From NCBI RefSeq assembly GCF_044784365.2, contig NZ_CP173065.2: a stretch of 64,000 nucleotides of DNA. One strand, written 5' to 3'. The position numbers and the translations under genes are program-made. The DNA is from Cetobacterium_A somerae (GTDB taxonomy: Bacteria > Fusobacteriota > Fusobacteriia > Fusobacteriales > Fusobacteriaceae). This document shows, piece after piece, positions 1-9,161 of the stretch (positions are counted from its first letter, which is position 1; each line of letters opens with the position of its first letter). The notes under the pieces were generated by a model that saw only the letters and a list, made by a program, of their open reading frames with translations, did no database searches and was not told the DNA's origin.

Positions 1-1
1 A

Positions 2-340
2 TTAAAAGCACTTAAAAATTTAGGTATTCAAATATCACTTGATGATTTTACAGCAGGACACTCTACAGCAGGACTTCTACCTCTTTTACCAATGGACGTA
101 GTTAAGTTTGATAAATCTCTTTTAGATTCTCTTGAAGTAAATAAATCAAAAGGTAAGATTGTTTATAAAAATTTAACCTCTTTAATAAAGGATTTAAACT
201 TTAAGATTGTTTCTGAAGGAGTTGAAACAAAAGAGCAGTTAGAGTTTCTAAAATTTCTAGGTGTTGATTATGCTCAAGGTTATTACTTTAGTAAGCCTAT
301 TTCAAAAGATGAATTTACTACGGAGGTTAAGACACTATGA
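2..340 (+). CDS. EAL-domain c-di-GMP phosphodiesterase, C-terminal part (5' end outside window)
   Basis: The reading frame is open from base 2, so this is the end of a longer gene. The 112 visible residues are the C-terminal third of an EAL domain. A DDF motif is followed by AGHST, where the family usually has GTGYSS; then come the Lys in VVKFDKSLL, the Glu in SEGVETKEQ, and the closing QGYYFSKPI. These are the metal and catalytic residues expected of a phosphodiesterase that cleaves cyclic di-GMP to pGpG. The EAL triplet and any N-terminal sensor are outside the window. The stop overlaps the next start by 4 bases (ATGA), so it is translationally coupled to the diguanylate cyclase. Activity is inferred, because the altered loop may lower it. 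Confidence 0.85.
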   Translation, partial: LKALKNLGIQISLDDFTAGHSTAGLLPLLPMDVVKFDKSLLDSLEVNKSKGKIVYKNLTSLIKDLNFKIVSEGVETKEQLEFLKFLGVDYAQGYYFSKPISKDEFTTEVKTL

Positions 341-1755
341 TTTTTAAACTTGTTTATCCTTTGTTGATTATTTTATTTTTTATCTCAACTTTTATCAACA
401 AAAATAATCTATTTAATGACATAAACTCATCTGTTGATAATTTTAATATTCGTTTTAATAAGGATATACAAACATTAAAAAATGAGATTGATTTTTTAGA
501 TGCTACTAAAAAAAGTTTACCTTTTGAAAATTACACTGTTGCTGAAAATATAATATACTTTGATATAGATGGAAGTGGAGTTTATTTTAAAAATATTACT
601 TCACATCCCAATCAATTTAATTTTTATAATTTAAAAGAAGCCAAAGAAAATCTGAACTCTAAATTTAATAACTCTCTTCTTTTCATTGTTTATAATAATA
701 TACGTTCTTTAAAAAACGATAGAAAAGTTATTTATACTGATGATTTTAGTCAAACTTGGGTTAAAGTTTTACAAAAAGGAGCTCTAAGTTTTGATGTTTT
801 CCAAAATAAGAGAAGTATCTCTAGAAATAACACTGAATTTGCTCTTTATAATCTCTATACTGATAGAGCTCATGACAAAGAGATGTTTACAATAATATTT
901 CCAGAATATGATTATTTTAATAACTCCCAAAAGCTTCGTGCTCTTTGGTATTTTGACTTTGATCCTAACTTCTTTGCTAAAAATACAAATAAATTAAAAA
1001 GTATTTTAGGATTAAATACCTATATTATTGATGGAGAGTATAAAGTTGTTTATTCAACAGATAAAAAGCATTCTAAAACTATAGAGAGTATTCAAGATTT
1101 TTATGTTTTTCCCCTTGAAAAAACTAACTATAAAATCTTAATTGAAAAAGAGGGGGTATTTCAACTTATTAAAACAAAAGAGATTTTTATACTAACTTTT
1201 ATTATACTTCTAATTTTTTATATAAATAAAAAAGAGAAACTAAAAAAAGAGTTACTCTCTTTGAAAATATTAAATAAGATTAAAAGTGAACTACTTTTAA
1301 GAGAACCACTAACTGCTCTTTACAACAGATATTTTTTACAAGAGAAGATAATTTTTCCCATTAAAAATTGTGGTGTGGTACTACTTGATATTGATTATTT
1401 TAAAAATATAAATGACAGTTTTGGACATGATAGAGGTGACCTTGTTCTTAAAGCTGTAAGTAATTGTATAAAGTTAGTTTCAATTGGTAATGCTGATGCA
1501 CTTAGATGGGGTGGAGAGGAGTTTTTAATTATCTTTAAAGATACTGACAAAGAAAAACTTTTAAATAAAGTTCATACCCTTCAAATACTAATTAGAAATT
1601 TAAATATTATTGATAACTATAAAATAACTGCTTCATTTGGTGTTATTTACACTGATATTGAAGATAAAAACTCATTTTATAGTGCTGTTTCTAAAGCTGA
1701 TAAAAATCTATATACTGCTAAAAAAACTGGTAGAGATAAAATAGTAGCATTCTAA
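337..1755 (+). CDS. Membrane-anchored diguanylate cyclase (GGDEF)
   Basis: The protein has 472 residues. A membrane segment lies near residues 4-22, then an extracytoplasmic region of about 260 residues that I do not recognise as a named sensor family, a second membrane segment near 283-298, and a C-terminal GGDEF domain. The signature GGEEF is at 392-396, preceded by LDIDYFKNIND, which carries the metal-binding Asp. The usual inhibitory RxxD site just upstream of the signature is absent. The family joins two GTP into cyclic di-GMP on the cytoplasmic face. It overlaps the EAL gene, so synthesis and breakdown of the messenger are co-expressed. A strong terminator overlaps its stop codon. Confidence 0.9.
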   Translation: MIFKLVYPLLIILFFISTFINKNNLFNDINSSVDNFNIRFNKDIQTLKNEIDFLDATKKSLPFENYTVAENIIYFDIDGSGVYFKNITSHPNQFNFYNLKEAKENLNSKFNNSLLFIVYNNIRSLKNDRKVIYTDDFSQTWVKVLQKGALSFDVFQNKRSISRNNTEFALYNLYTDRAHDKEMFTIIFPEYDYFNNSQKLRALWYFDFDPNFFAKNTNKLKSILGLNTYIIDGEYKVVYSTDKKHSKTIESIQDFYVFPLEKTNYKILIEKEGVFQLIKTKEIFILTFIILLIFYINKKEKLKKELLSLKILNKIKSELLLREPLTALYNRYFLQEKIIFPIKNCGVVLLDIDYFKNINDSFGHDRGDLVLKAVSNCIKLVSIGNADALRWGGEEFLIIFKDTDKEKLLNKVHTLQILIRNLNIIDNYKITASFGVIYTDIEDKNSFYSAVSKADKNLYTAKKTGRDKIVAF

Positions 1756-1782
1756 AATTAGAATGCTACTTTTCTTTTAAAA
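1743..1782 (+). terminator. Rho-independent terminator of the EAL-GGDEF pair
   Basis: A perfect 13-bp stem (1743-1755 with 1758-1770) is followed by TTTTCTTTT on the plus strand. It contains the stop codon of the cyclase gene. On the minus strand the following T-tract is weak. Confidence 0.85.
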
Positions 1783-2541
1783 TATATAGCTAACTCCAGC
1801 AGTTACTTTCCACGACTCATTTTCTGAAAAGAAATATTTATATCCAGTATAAAAAGATACTCCTGTAGCAGGGTTTCCAATGGCTCCGTTAAGTCCTAAC
1901 TCTTGAGAAAAACTATTTTTATCCTTTAAATCTCCTTCATCATTTTCTTCTGAAAGGCGAGCTCTATATTTTACTTCTTCATCTATTCTATTTAATTCCT
2001 GCTTTACTCCAGCACTCATAGAAACATCAACAATATGACTCTCTTGAAAATATTGTTTTCCAACTCCCATTCCTAAATACAGTGTATTTAAAACTCCATT
2101 TAGATTATCTAAACTCACATTATAATTTCCATAGTTTTCATTGATACTTCTTTGAAAAACTGCTACAGATTGTAGCTTTCCCATGGGTTCAAAATATATT
2201 GAATCAATATCTATCTTTTTAGAGACCTTTCCCATTCCACCAAAAAAATGATTTTTTAAGTTAGAATTTAAAGCATCATCTAAATTTTGGCAATTAAATC
2301 CTATTAGATCTTCACTATATTTTAGATATGCAATGTTTACCTTGGGGTCTGTTTTAAATTGAGGGGTTTTTAGAGCAGTTTTTAGATTACTATCCATCTT
2401 TATGTAACTCATAGTCCAACCTGAATCTAATTTTAGATTTAGCGGATATCTTTTTCCAATAAATAGTTTATTTTCATTTTTTTCAAAACTATATAGTAGT
2501 TGAAAAACTAAAATAAAAAATAGAAAAAAAATCTTCACCAC
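1777..2541 (-). CDS. Secreted protein of unknown function, possible outer-membrane barrel
   Basis: The protein has 254 residues. It starts with a signal peptide (hydrophobic residues 4-18, charged Lys at 3) and has no lipobox. The last strand, KVTAGVSYIF, ends in an aromatic residue with alternating polar and hydrophobic positions, as in outer-membrane barrel proteins. A polar, acidic stretch (EENDEGDLKDK) lies before the last strands. I do not recognise the family. It is transcribed towards the cyclase gene and appears monocistronic. The start is supported by a purine-rich AGGAGG upstream of ATG. It could also be a periplasmic protein. Confidence 0.7.
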   Translation of the reverse strand: MVKIFFLFFILVFQLLYSFEKNENKLFIGKRYPLNLKLDSGWTMSYIKMDSNLKTALKTPQFKTDPKVNIAYLKYSEDLIGFNCQNLDDALNSNLKNHFFGGMGKVSKKIDIDSIYFEPMGKLQSVAVFQRSINENYGNYNVSLDNLNGVLNTLYLGMGVGKQYFQESHIVDVSMSAGVKQELNRIDEEVKYRARLSEENDEGDLKDKNSFSQELGLNGAIGNPATGVSFYTGYKYFFSENESWKVTAGVSYIF

Positions 2542-2688
2542 TTAACCTCCTCCTTAGCTCTTTTTTTATTTATACTAACTTTTTTTATTTTACCTTTTGA
2601 ATTTTTTCTCTTATATTTTTTTTAAAAGAAATTTTTACTTTTTCACGAATATAAAAGTAACGAAAACGTATTTATGGGAGGTTAATTT

Positions 2689-2940
2689 ATGGGATTATTT
2701 TCATGGATTATTTTAGGACTTTTATCTGGAGCATTAGCTAGACTTATGATGCCAGAGGTATATACAGCTGGGCTTTTTGCTACTACAATTCTTGGAATTG
2801 TTGGGGCATTAGTAGGTGGATTTATAGGTAGTCTTCTTGGAATAGGATCTGTTACTGGTCTTAACTTAGGAAGTATCTTTTTATCTGTAATTGGTGCTTT
2901 TGTTGTTCTGTTCCTATTTATAAAATTTAGAGGAAGATAA
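2689..2940 (+). CDS. GlsB/YeaQ/YmgE-family small membrane protein
   Basis: The protein has 83 residues with three glycine-rich hydrophobic helices (about 3-20, 27-53, 57-79) and very few charges. This is the pattern of the transglycosylase-associated / YeaQ-YmgE family, linked to envelope stress in other bacteria, with no known catalytic activity. ATG follows GGGAGG at good spacing. The formate dehydrogenase gene begins 16 bases after its stop and may be co-transcribed. A paralogue at 11330-11575 shares the start W-I-I-L-G-x-L and the glycine pattern. Confidence 0.85.
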   Translation: MGLFSWIILGLLSGALARLMMPEVYTAGLFATTILGIVGALVGGFIGSLLGIGSVTGLNLGSIFLSVIGAFVVLFLFIKFRGR

Positions 2941-2956
2941 TATTAAGGAGGGGTTC

Positions 2957-5617
2957 ATGGTAAATATAACTATTAATGGAAAAAACTGCTCTGTTGATGA
3001 GAAACTCTCAGTTTTAGAGATTTTACAATCACTAAAATTAGAGATTCCAACTTTTTGTAGAGATGAAAGATCTGATGAAAAACTTGGTATTTGCGGAATG
3101 TGTGCTGTTTCAATTGATGGGACTGTTACAAAAAGTTGCAAAACTATCCCTACTGAAGGTATGGTTATAGATACCATAGCTCCTGAAGTTATTAGCAATC
3201 GAAGGCAACTACTTCAAAAATATATAGATAATCACCATGTAAACTGCCTTGTTTGCCAAAAATCAGGTCAGTGTAAACTTCAAGAGTATTGCTATAAATA
3301 TGGAATAGATAAAACTATTCCCAATAGCTTAGATCTATTACCTATCGATGATTCCAATCCATTTTTTGTAATAGATCCAAATAAATGTATTGGGTGTGGA
3401 AAGTGCGCTCAAATTTGTAGAAATCTTCAGTGCAATCACGCTTTAAAACTGAAAACTACAAATGGAAAAATGCACACTTGGGCTAATAAAGCTGATAACA
3501 TAAATAGCTCAACCTGTGTTTCATGTGGAAACTGCGTAAGCTTTTGTCCAACTGCTGGGTTACTTCCAAAGTATAAACACCAGTTTAGACATTGGGAGAC
3601 TAAAATTGTAAAAACAACTTGTGGATACTGTGGTGTTGGATGCCAAATTAACTTTGAAGTTAAAGATAATACTATAGTTGAAGCACACCCTGCTTTAGTT
3701 AAACCAAATGTTGGACTACTTTGTGTTAAAGGTAAATTTGGATTTTCATATGTAAATCATCCTGAACGTTTGACTCATCCTCTTATTAAAGAGAATGGTG
3801 TCTTTAGAAAAGCTAGCTGGAATGAGGCGCTCTCACTAATTACTAAAAAATTAAGTGATACTATGAAAAACTATGGTGGCGAAGCCATTGGAGCTTTTTC
3901 ATCTGGTAAATGTACAAATGAGGAGAACTATCTTTTCCAAAAGTTCTTTAGAGGAGTTGTAAAAACAAACAATGTTGACCACTGCTCAAGACTTTGCCAT
4001 AGCTCATCATCTGCTGCTCTTGGAAAAACTTTAGGATATGGAGCTATGTCTAATAGTGTGCATGAAGGTTTTGATTCTAAAGTTGTTTTAATTAGTGGTG
4101 AAAACATCAGAGAAACTCATCCTGTTTTAGGAACTAAGGTTAAACATGCTGTGCAAAAGGGTGCTAAACTTATAATTATAGATATTAGAGATATTGATCT
4201 TTCTGAAATTGCCGATGTATTTTTAAAAATAAATCCTGGAACTGATATAGCCTTAGTTAATGCTATGGTAAATGTTATTATTTCAGAAAGACTTTATAAT
4301 AAAAAATATATTGATGAGAACACTGAAGGGTTTGAAGCACTTAAAGAGAGTGTTAAAGATTATACTCCTGAGTATGCCGAAAAAATTTGTGGAGTTTCAA
4401 AAGATGATGTTATTAAAGCTGCTAGAATCTACTCTAGCGATGTAGCTACAACATATTTAGGTATGGGAAATACTCAGCATATAAATGGTTCTGACAATGT
4501 CACAGCTCTTTCAAACCTAGCTTTAATCTGTGGAAATGTTGGTAAAGAAAGAGGAGGAGTAAACCCTTTAAGAGGGCAAAATAATGCCCAAGGTGCCTGT
4601 GATATGGGTGCATTTCCAGATATCTACTCAGGATACCAAAAAGTTGATGATCCTAAAGTTAAAGAGAAGATGGAAAAGTTCTGGAATGTAGAAAACCTTT
4701 CACCTTTTGCAGGAATAACTGTTGTTGAAATGATAGATAAAATATCTAAAAATGAGATGAAGTTTTTATATGTTATGGGTGAAAATCCACTTATGACTGA
4801 CCCTAACTTAAACCATGTTAGAAGTGCTCTTAAAAACTTAGATCTTCTTGTAGTTCAAGATATATTTTTAACTGAAACTGCTGCTATGGCTGATGTTGTT
4901 CTACCAGCAACATGTTTTGCTGAAAAAATTGGAACTTTTGTCAATACAGGCAGAAGAGTTCAAAGAGTTAGACAAGTTGTAACACCTCCTGGTGAGGTAA
5001 AAATGGATTTAGATATAATTTTAGAGTTAATGGATCGAATGGGTTATAAACAGATTAATCGAACTCCTGAAACTATCTTCAATGAACTTTGTGAAGTTAC
5101 TCCACTTTACAGTGGTCTTAGTTATTCACTTATAGAAGATGAGGGTGTGCAGTGGCCAGTTATAAATGGAGTAGGAACTGAGTTCTTATATGAGGACCTT
5201 TCAAATTTAAAGAGAAAGTTCTCATTGATTCCTGTGGAGTTAGTTAACTCTATAGAGGTTGTAAATGATGAGTATCCTTACTACCTTTCTACAGGAAGAG
5301 TACTTTATCAGTATCATACTAGATCTATGAGTGGTAGAGTTGATGGGTTAAATGAAAAATGTCCTGAACCTTATGCTGAGATGAACTCCAATCTTTTAGA
5401 GAAAATATCTAAAAAAGATGGAGATATGATAACAATCAAATCTCGCCGTGGAGAGATTACTTTAAAAATAAAAATACGTGAGGGAGTTAAAGATGGAGTA
5501 GTTTTTGTTCCATTCCACTTCTCTAGTGCTTTAGTTAACGAGCTTACTGGTAGTGAGTTTTTAGAGCCAATCTCTAAAACTCCTGAGTATAAAATATGTC
5601 CAGTAAAATTAATATAA
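2957..5617 (+). CDS. fdhA: Formate dehydrogenase catalytic subunit, cysteine type
   Basis: The protein has 886 residues. In order: a [2Fe-2S] ferredoxin domain (Cys within the first 65 residues), a NuoG-type His-Cys segment (HHVNCLVCQKSGQC), two [4Fe-4S] motifs (CIGCGKCAQIC and CVSCGNCVSFC), the cofactor-proximal cluster (CGYCGVGC), then the molybdopterin domains. The active-site position VDHCSRLCH has Cys343 encoded by TGC, where many relatives have selenocysteine. It should oxidise formate to CO2, or run in reverse, and pass electrons through its clusters. No FdhB-like diaphorase, hydrogenase or accessory gene is adjacent, so its partner is unknown. The related NuoG-like subunits of electron-bifurcating hydrogenases lack the formate-type motif. 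Confidence 0.9.
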   Translation: MVNITINGKNCSVDEKLSVLEILQSLKLEIPTFCRDERSDEKLGICGMCAVSIDGTVTKSCKTIPTEGMVIDTIAPEVISNRRQLLQKYIDNHHVNCLVCQKSGQCKLQEYCYKYGIDKTIPNSLDLLPIDDSNPFFVIDPNKCIGCGKCAQICRNLQCNHALKLKTTNGKMHTWANKADNINSSTCVSCGNCVSFCPTAGLLPKYKHQFRHWETKIVKTTCGYCGVGCQINFEVKDNTIVEAHPALVKPNVGLLCVKGKFGFSYVNHPERLTHPLIKENGVFRKASWNEALSLITKKLSDTMKNYGGEAIGAFSSGKCTNEENYLFQKFFRGVVKTNNVDHCSRLCHSSSSAALGKTLGYGAMSNSVHEGFDSKVVLISGENIRETHPVLGTKVKHAVQKGAKLIIIDIRDIDLSEIADVFLKINPGTDIALVNAMVNVIISERLYNKKYIDENTEGFEALKESVKDYTPEYAEKICGVSKDDVIKAARIYSSDVATTYLGMGNTQHINGSDNVTALSNLALICGNVGKERGGVNPLRGQNNAQGACDMGAFPDIYSGYQKVDDPKVKEKMEKFWNVENLSPFAGITVVEMIDKISKNEMKFLYVMGENPLMTDPNLNHVRSALKNLDLLVVQDIFLTETAAMADVVLPATCFAEKIGTFVNTGRRVQRVRQVVTPPGEVKMDLDIILELMDRMGYKQINRTPETIFNELCEVTPLYSGLSYSLIEDEGVQWPVINGVGTEFLYEDLSNLKRKFSLIPVELVNSIEVVNDEYPYYLSTGRVLYQYHTRSMSGRVDGLNEKCPEPYAEMNSNLLEKISKKDGDMITIKSRRGEITLKIKIREGVKDGVVFVPFHFSSALVNELTGSEFLEPISKTPEYKICPVKLI

Positions 5618-5718
5618 AAAATTATTTTTTTAAGAGGATTTTTATAAAAATCTTTGAATATACTTTTTAGATATAATTTTTGGAATAGCCTGTTAAGTAA
5701 AATTTAAATAAATGGAAA

Positions 5719-5766
5719 AGAGATTAAGGGTTCTGACCAGACTTTAATCTCTTTTCTATTTTTTGT
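5719..5766 (+). terminator. Rho-independent terminator after the formate dehydrogenase gene
   Basis: An 11-bp stem (5719-5729 with 5742-5752, one G-U pair) has a 12-base loop and is followed by TTTTCTATTTTTT. It sits in the 228-base gap before aspT; I saw nothing else firm in that gap. Confidence 0.85.
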
Positions 5767-5845
5767 AATAAATTGAAGGAAATATTCTTTTTATTTAGTA
5801 TATTCGAGCCAGATTGATAATAATATATTTTTAAGGAGGAATTAT

Positions 5846-7561
5846 ATGGAGATATTTGCAGATTATATTCGTTCTAACGTTTTAATTGCACTCTTCCTAT
5901 CTATTGGTATTGGTTATGCTATAGGAAAAATCAAAATCGGAAAATTCCAATTAGGTGGAATTGCTGGTAGCTTAATCATTGCAGTTATAATTGGACAACT
6001 TGGGTTTAATGTTCCTGGTATTTTAAAAACTGCTTTCTTTGCTTTATTTATCTATGCTTGTGGATATGAAGGTGGACCAAAATTTTTCGGAGCACTAAAC
6101 AATAAAGCTTCTATGAAGTTTGTAATCTCATCCTTTTTTATGACTGTTATAGGTTTGCTGTGTGTTCTTTTTTGTGCATACTACTTTGATTTAGATAGAG
6201 GATTAGCAGCTGGACTTGCTGCTGGTGGTTTAACTCAATCAGCTATTATTGGTACTGCAGGGAACTCAATTGGAAACTTAGGTTTAAACCCAGAATTAAC
6301 TAAACAGCTTCAAACAAATGTTGCTGTAGGTTACTCTGTCACATATATTTTTGGTACTTTAGGGCCTGTTCTTATGGTTGGAACTATTCTTCCACTTATT
6401 ATGAAATGGGACCTTAGAAAATCAGCTATTGAACTTGAAAAATCTCAATCTAAAGGTATCGTTTTAGGTGAAAATGAGTTTCTTGCTCTTGAAAAAGTTT
6501 CTTCTAGAATTTATGAGATAACTAAAGATTCTAAATATGTAGGAAAAACAGCACGTGAGTTAGAAGAGGATTTTAAAGAAAAAATATTTCTTTTAGATGT
6601 TTCTCAAAATGGTTCTACTATAAAGGTTGATAACTATGATAACTATATTTTTAAGGAAAATGACTGGGTTGTAATTGGTGGAAAAACAAAGGCACTTCTT
6701 AGTTTAGATGGTGTTTTAGGAACTGAAATTTTTGACTGTACTAAGTTTTCTACAACTACTACTGAATATAAAAAATCCATTATTTTCCACTATAAAAAAT
6801 TTGCTGGAAAAACAATTGAAGAGATAAAAACTCTTTTACCTCCAGCTGCTACTCTTGGTTTTGTTGTAGCTCAAGTTTATAGAGAGAATGAGGAACTTCC
6901 TTTAAAACCTGACTTTAAATTTGAAGTTGGTGATGAAGTTATTTTAACTGGTAGAAAACAAAATATAGATAGTTCTTTTAAACTTTTAGGTTATGCCACT
7001 CCTAGTAAAAATGTTGTTGATTATATCACTTTCTCAATTGGTATGATTTTAGGTATCATGATTGGAGAGATTACTCTACCTATCGCTGGTATTCCTATAT
7101 CTTTAGGAACTGGTGGAGGATGTCTTTTCTCAGGTCTTATTTTTGGATGGTTGAAAAGTAGATTCCCTAAAGTTGGAGGAATAGATACTGGTACAGTTTC
7201 TTTCCTTAAAGTTTTTGGACTAGTTGTTTTCGTTGTAATTGTTGGTTTAAATGCTGGTAAGAGTGCCCTTGTTACCATTGAACAATATGGTATGACTCTA
7301 TTCTGGCTTGGTGTTTTTGTAACTATGGTTCCACAGGTTATTACATTCCTATTTGACTACTTTATCTTAAAAATTAAAAATCCAGTTGATTCAGTGGCAA
7401 TTATAGCTGGAGGTAGAAGTGCTAATCCCGCTTATGCTGAGGTTCTTAGAAAAACTCAAAACTCTACTCCAGTACTACCCTTCTCAGTTGGATATGCTGT
7501 AGCAAATGTATTTTTAACTATGTGGGGACCTGTTATTGTTGGAATTATAACTAAAAATTAA
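5846..7561 (+). CDS. aspT: Aspartate:alanine antiporter (AspT/AAE family)
   Basis: The protein has 571 residues. Two blocks of membrane helices (about 10-190 and 390-570) flank two cytosolic RCK_C/TrkA_C-like domains (about 205-385). This is the layout of the aspartate-alanine exchanger family. GGRSANPAYAEVL near the C-terminus and the glycine-rich AAGLAAGGLTQSAIIGTAG stretch are typical of it. It should import aspartate in exchange for alanine at the inner membrane. Because decarboxylation consumes a cytosolic proton and exchange is charge-imbalanced, the pair with the next gene can generate proton-motive force. The aspD gene follows after 14 bases. ATG follows AAGGAGG. Confidence 0.92.
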   Translation: MEIFADYIRSNVLIALFLSIGIGYAIGKIKIGKFQLGGIAGSLIIAVIIGQLGFNVPGILKTAFFALFIYACGYEGGPKFFGALNNKASMKFVISSFFMTVIGLLCVLFCAYYFDLDRGLAAGLAAGGLTQSAIIGTAGNSIGNLGLNPELTKQLQTNVAVGYSVTYIFGTLGPVLMVGTILPLIMKWDLRKSAIELEKSQSKGIVLGENEFLALEKVSSRIYEITKDSKYVGKTARELEEDFKEKIFLLDVSQNGSTIKVDNYDNYIFKENDWVVIGGKTKALLSLDGVLGTEIFDCTKFSTTTTEYKKSIIFHYKKFAGKTIEEIKTLLPPAATLGFVVAQVYRENEELPLKPDFKFEVGDEVILTGRKQNIDSSFKLLGYATPSKNVVDYITFSIGMILGIMIGEITLPIAGIPISLGTGGGCLFSGLIFGWLKSRFPKVGGIDTGTVSFLKVFGLVVFVVIVGLNAGKSALVTIEQYGMTLFWLGVFVTMVPQVITFLFDYFILKIKNPVDSVAIIAGGRSANPAYAEVLRKTQNSTPVLPFSVGYAVANVFLTMWGPVIVGIITKN

Positions 7562-7575
7562 TTGGAGGTATTATT

Positions 7576-9129
7576 ATGAAAGAGTTAAGCCCATTTGAGC
7601 TAAAAGATCAACTTATTAAACTTGCTGACGAAGCTTTTAAAGGTGAAGTTTTAAATGCTGGTAGAGGAAACCCAAATTTTTTAGCCACTCTTCCTCGTAG
7701 AGTTTTCAATCTCATTGGTAAATTTGCCATTGAAGAATCTGAAGTTTCATACTCTTACCTACACAATCATATTGGTGGTTTTCCTAAAAAAGAGGGTATC
7801 TATACTAGATTTCTAATATTTTTAAGAAAAGAGCAGTGTTCTGCTGAAGCGAATGGAATTTTAACATATTTATCATATATAGAGGATCAAATTGGTTTAA
7901 ATATTGATGATGTTTTAATGGAGTTTGTAGAAGCTTATTTAGGAAGTCACTATCCTACTCCGCCTAGAATGTTAGTTAATACAGAGATTATTGTAAAAAA
8001 ATATTTAACTAAAGAGATGTGTCAAAATAAATTAGACTCTGATTTTGATGTATTTGCTACAGAGGGTGGAACTGCTGCAATGTTTTATATTTTTAACTCT
8101 TTAGCTACGAATAAACTTATAAAACCTAAGGATAAAATAGCCATTGTTACACCAATTTTTACACCATATTTAGAGATACCTAAATTATCTGAATATGACC
8201 TAGACATTATTGAGTTACAATTAGATCCTAAATCTGATTGGCAACTTCCAACTTCTGAGCTTGAAAAACTTAAAGACCCTAGTATAAAACTACTATGTCT
8301 TGTTAATCCAAGCAATCCACCATCAACAAAATTAAGTACTGAAACTCTTTTAAAACTAAAAAAATTAGTTGATGAAGACAGACCAGATTTAATGATTATA
8401 ACTGATGATGTTTATGGAACATTTAGCGATAACTTTGTTTCATGTTTTGGAGTAATCCCTAAAAATACACTTTTAGTTTACTCATTCTCTAAATATTTTG
8501 GAGCAACAGGATGGAGACTTGGTACTATATCTATCTCTCACGACAGTATTTTTGATGAGCTTTTAAAAACAGCTGATGATGAGGTTAATAATAGATATAC
8601 TATAATAACACCAACTCCTAAAACACTATCATTTATTGATAGAATTGTTGCTGATAGTAGAGCTGTTGGTTTAAATCATACTGCAGGTATATCTACACCT
8701 CAGCAACTACAGATGGCACTATTTGCACTAAACTCTTTAGTTGATTTAAACTCATATTACAAGAACTCTTGTAAGGCTCTTATTAGAAATAGATGTAAAC
8801 TTCTTTACTCATCTTTAGGAGCTCATTTTGAAGATAATGAAAATGTTGTAAGCTACTATACTCTTATAAATGTAGCTGATATAGCTCTTGAGCTTTTTGA
8901 TGAAAAGTTTGCACAGTGGTTTAAGGATAACAATAAAATAAATGATTTTCTATTTGCTTTAGCTAAGGAAACTGGTGTTGTACTACTTCCTGGTAAAGGA
9001 TTTGGAGACACACATCCAACTTTAAGAGTTTCTCTAGCTAACTTAAAAGAGTATCAATATGAAGCTATTGGTAAAAAGACTAAGCAGATATTAAAAGAGT
9101 TCCATACTCAATATGAAAACTCTAAATAG
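7576..9129 (+). CDS. aspD: Aspartate 4-decarboxylase (PLP enzyme)
   Basis: The protein has 517 residues, close to the usual length of about 530. It has an aminotransferase class I/II fold with the PLP lysine at K306 in SYSFSKYFGATGWR, the phosphate-binding region ATEGGTAAMFY, and LVNPSNPPSTK and ITDDVYGTF around the cofactor. It converts L-aspartate to L-alanine and CO2, with a side aspartate transaminase activity in known members. Cotranscription with aspT makes the precursor/product cycle complete. No terminator effective on the plus strand was seen directly after it; the hairpin at 9137-9157 has its T-run on the minus strand. Confidence 0.92.
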   Translation: MKELSPFELKDQLIKLADEAFKGEVLNAGRGNPNFLATLPRRVFNLIGKFAIEESEVSYSYLHNHIGGFPKKEGIYTRFLIFLRKEQCSAEANGILTYLSYIEDQIGLNIDDVLMEFVEAYLGSHYPTPPRMLVNTEIIVKKYLTKEMCQNKLDSDFDVFATEGGTAAMFYIFNSLATNKLIKPKDKIAIVTPIFTPYLEIPKLSEYDLDIIELQLDPKSDWQLPTSELEKLKDPSIKLLCLVNPSNPPSTKLSTETLLKLKKLVDEDRPDLMIITDDVYGTFSDNFVSCFGVIPKNTLLVYSFSKYFGATGWRLGTISISHDSIFDELLKTADDEVNNRYTIITPTPKTLSFIDRIVADSRAVGLNHTAGISTPQQLQMALFALNSLVDLNSYYKNSCKALIRNRCKLLYSSLGAHFEDNENVVSYYTLINVADIALELFDEKFAQWFKDNNKINDFLFALAKETGVVLLPGKGFGDTHPTLRVSLANLKEYQYEAIGKKTKQILKEFHTQYENSK

Positions 9130-9130
9130 T

Positions 9131-9157
9131 AAAAAAGACTAGAGTTAAACTCTAGTC
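9131..9157 (-). terminator. Rho-independent terminator downstream of uvsE
   Basis: A 10-bp inverted repeat (9137-9146 and 9148-9157) is followed on the minus strand by TTTTTT (9131-9136). Part of the repeat forms the loop. It lies 5 bases beyond the uvsE stop. Confidence 0.8.
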
Positions 9158-9161
9158 CCAT

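Noticed and set aside
3983..3985. Selenocysteine in formate dehydrogenase
   Set aside because: The codon is TGC (Cys); there is no in-frame TGA, so no Sec.
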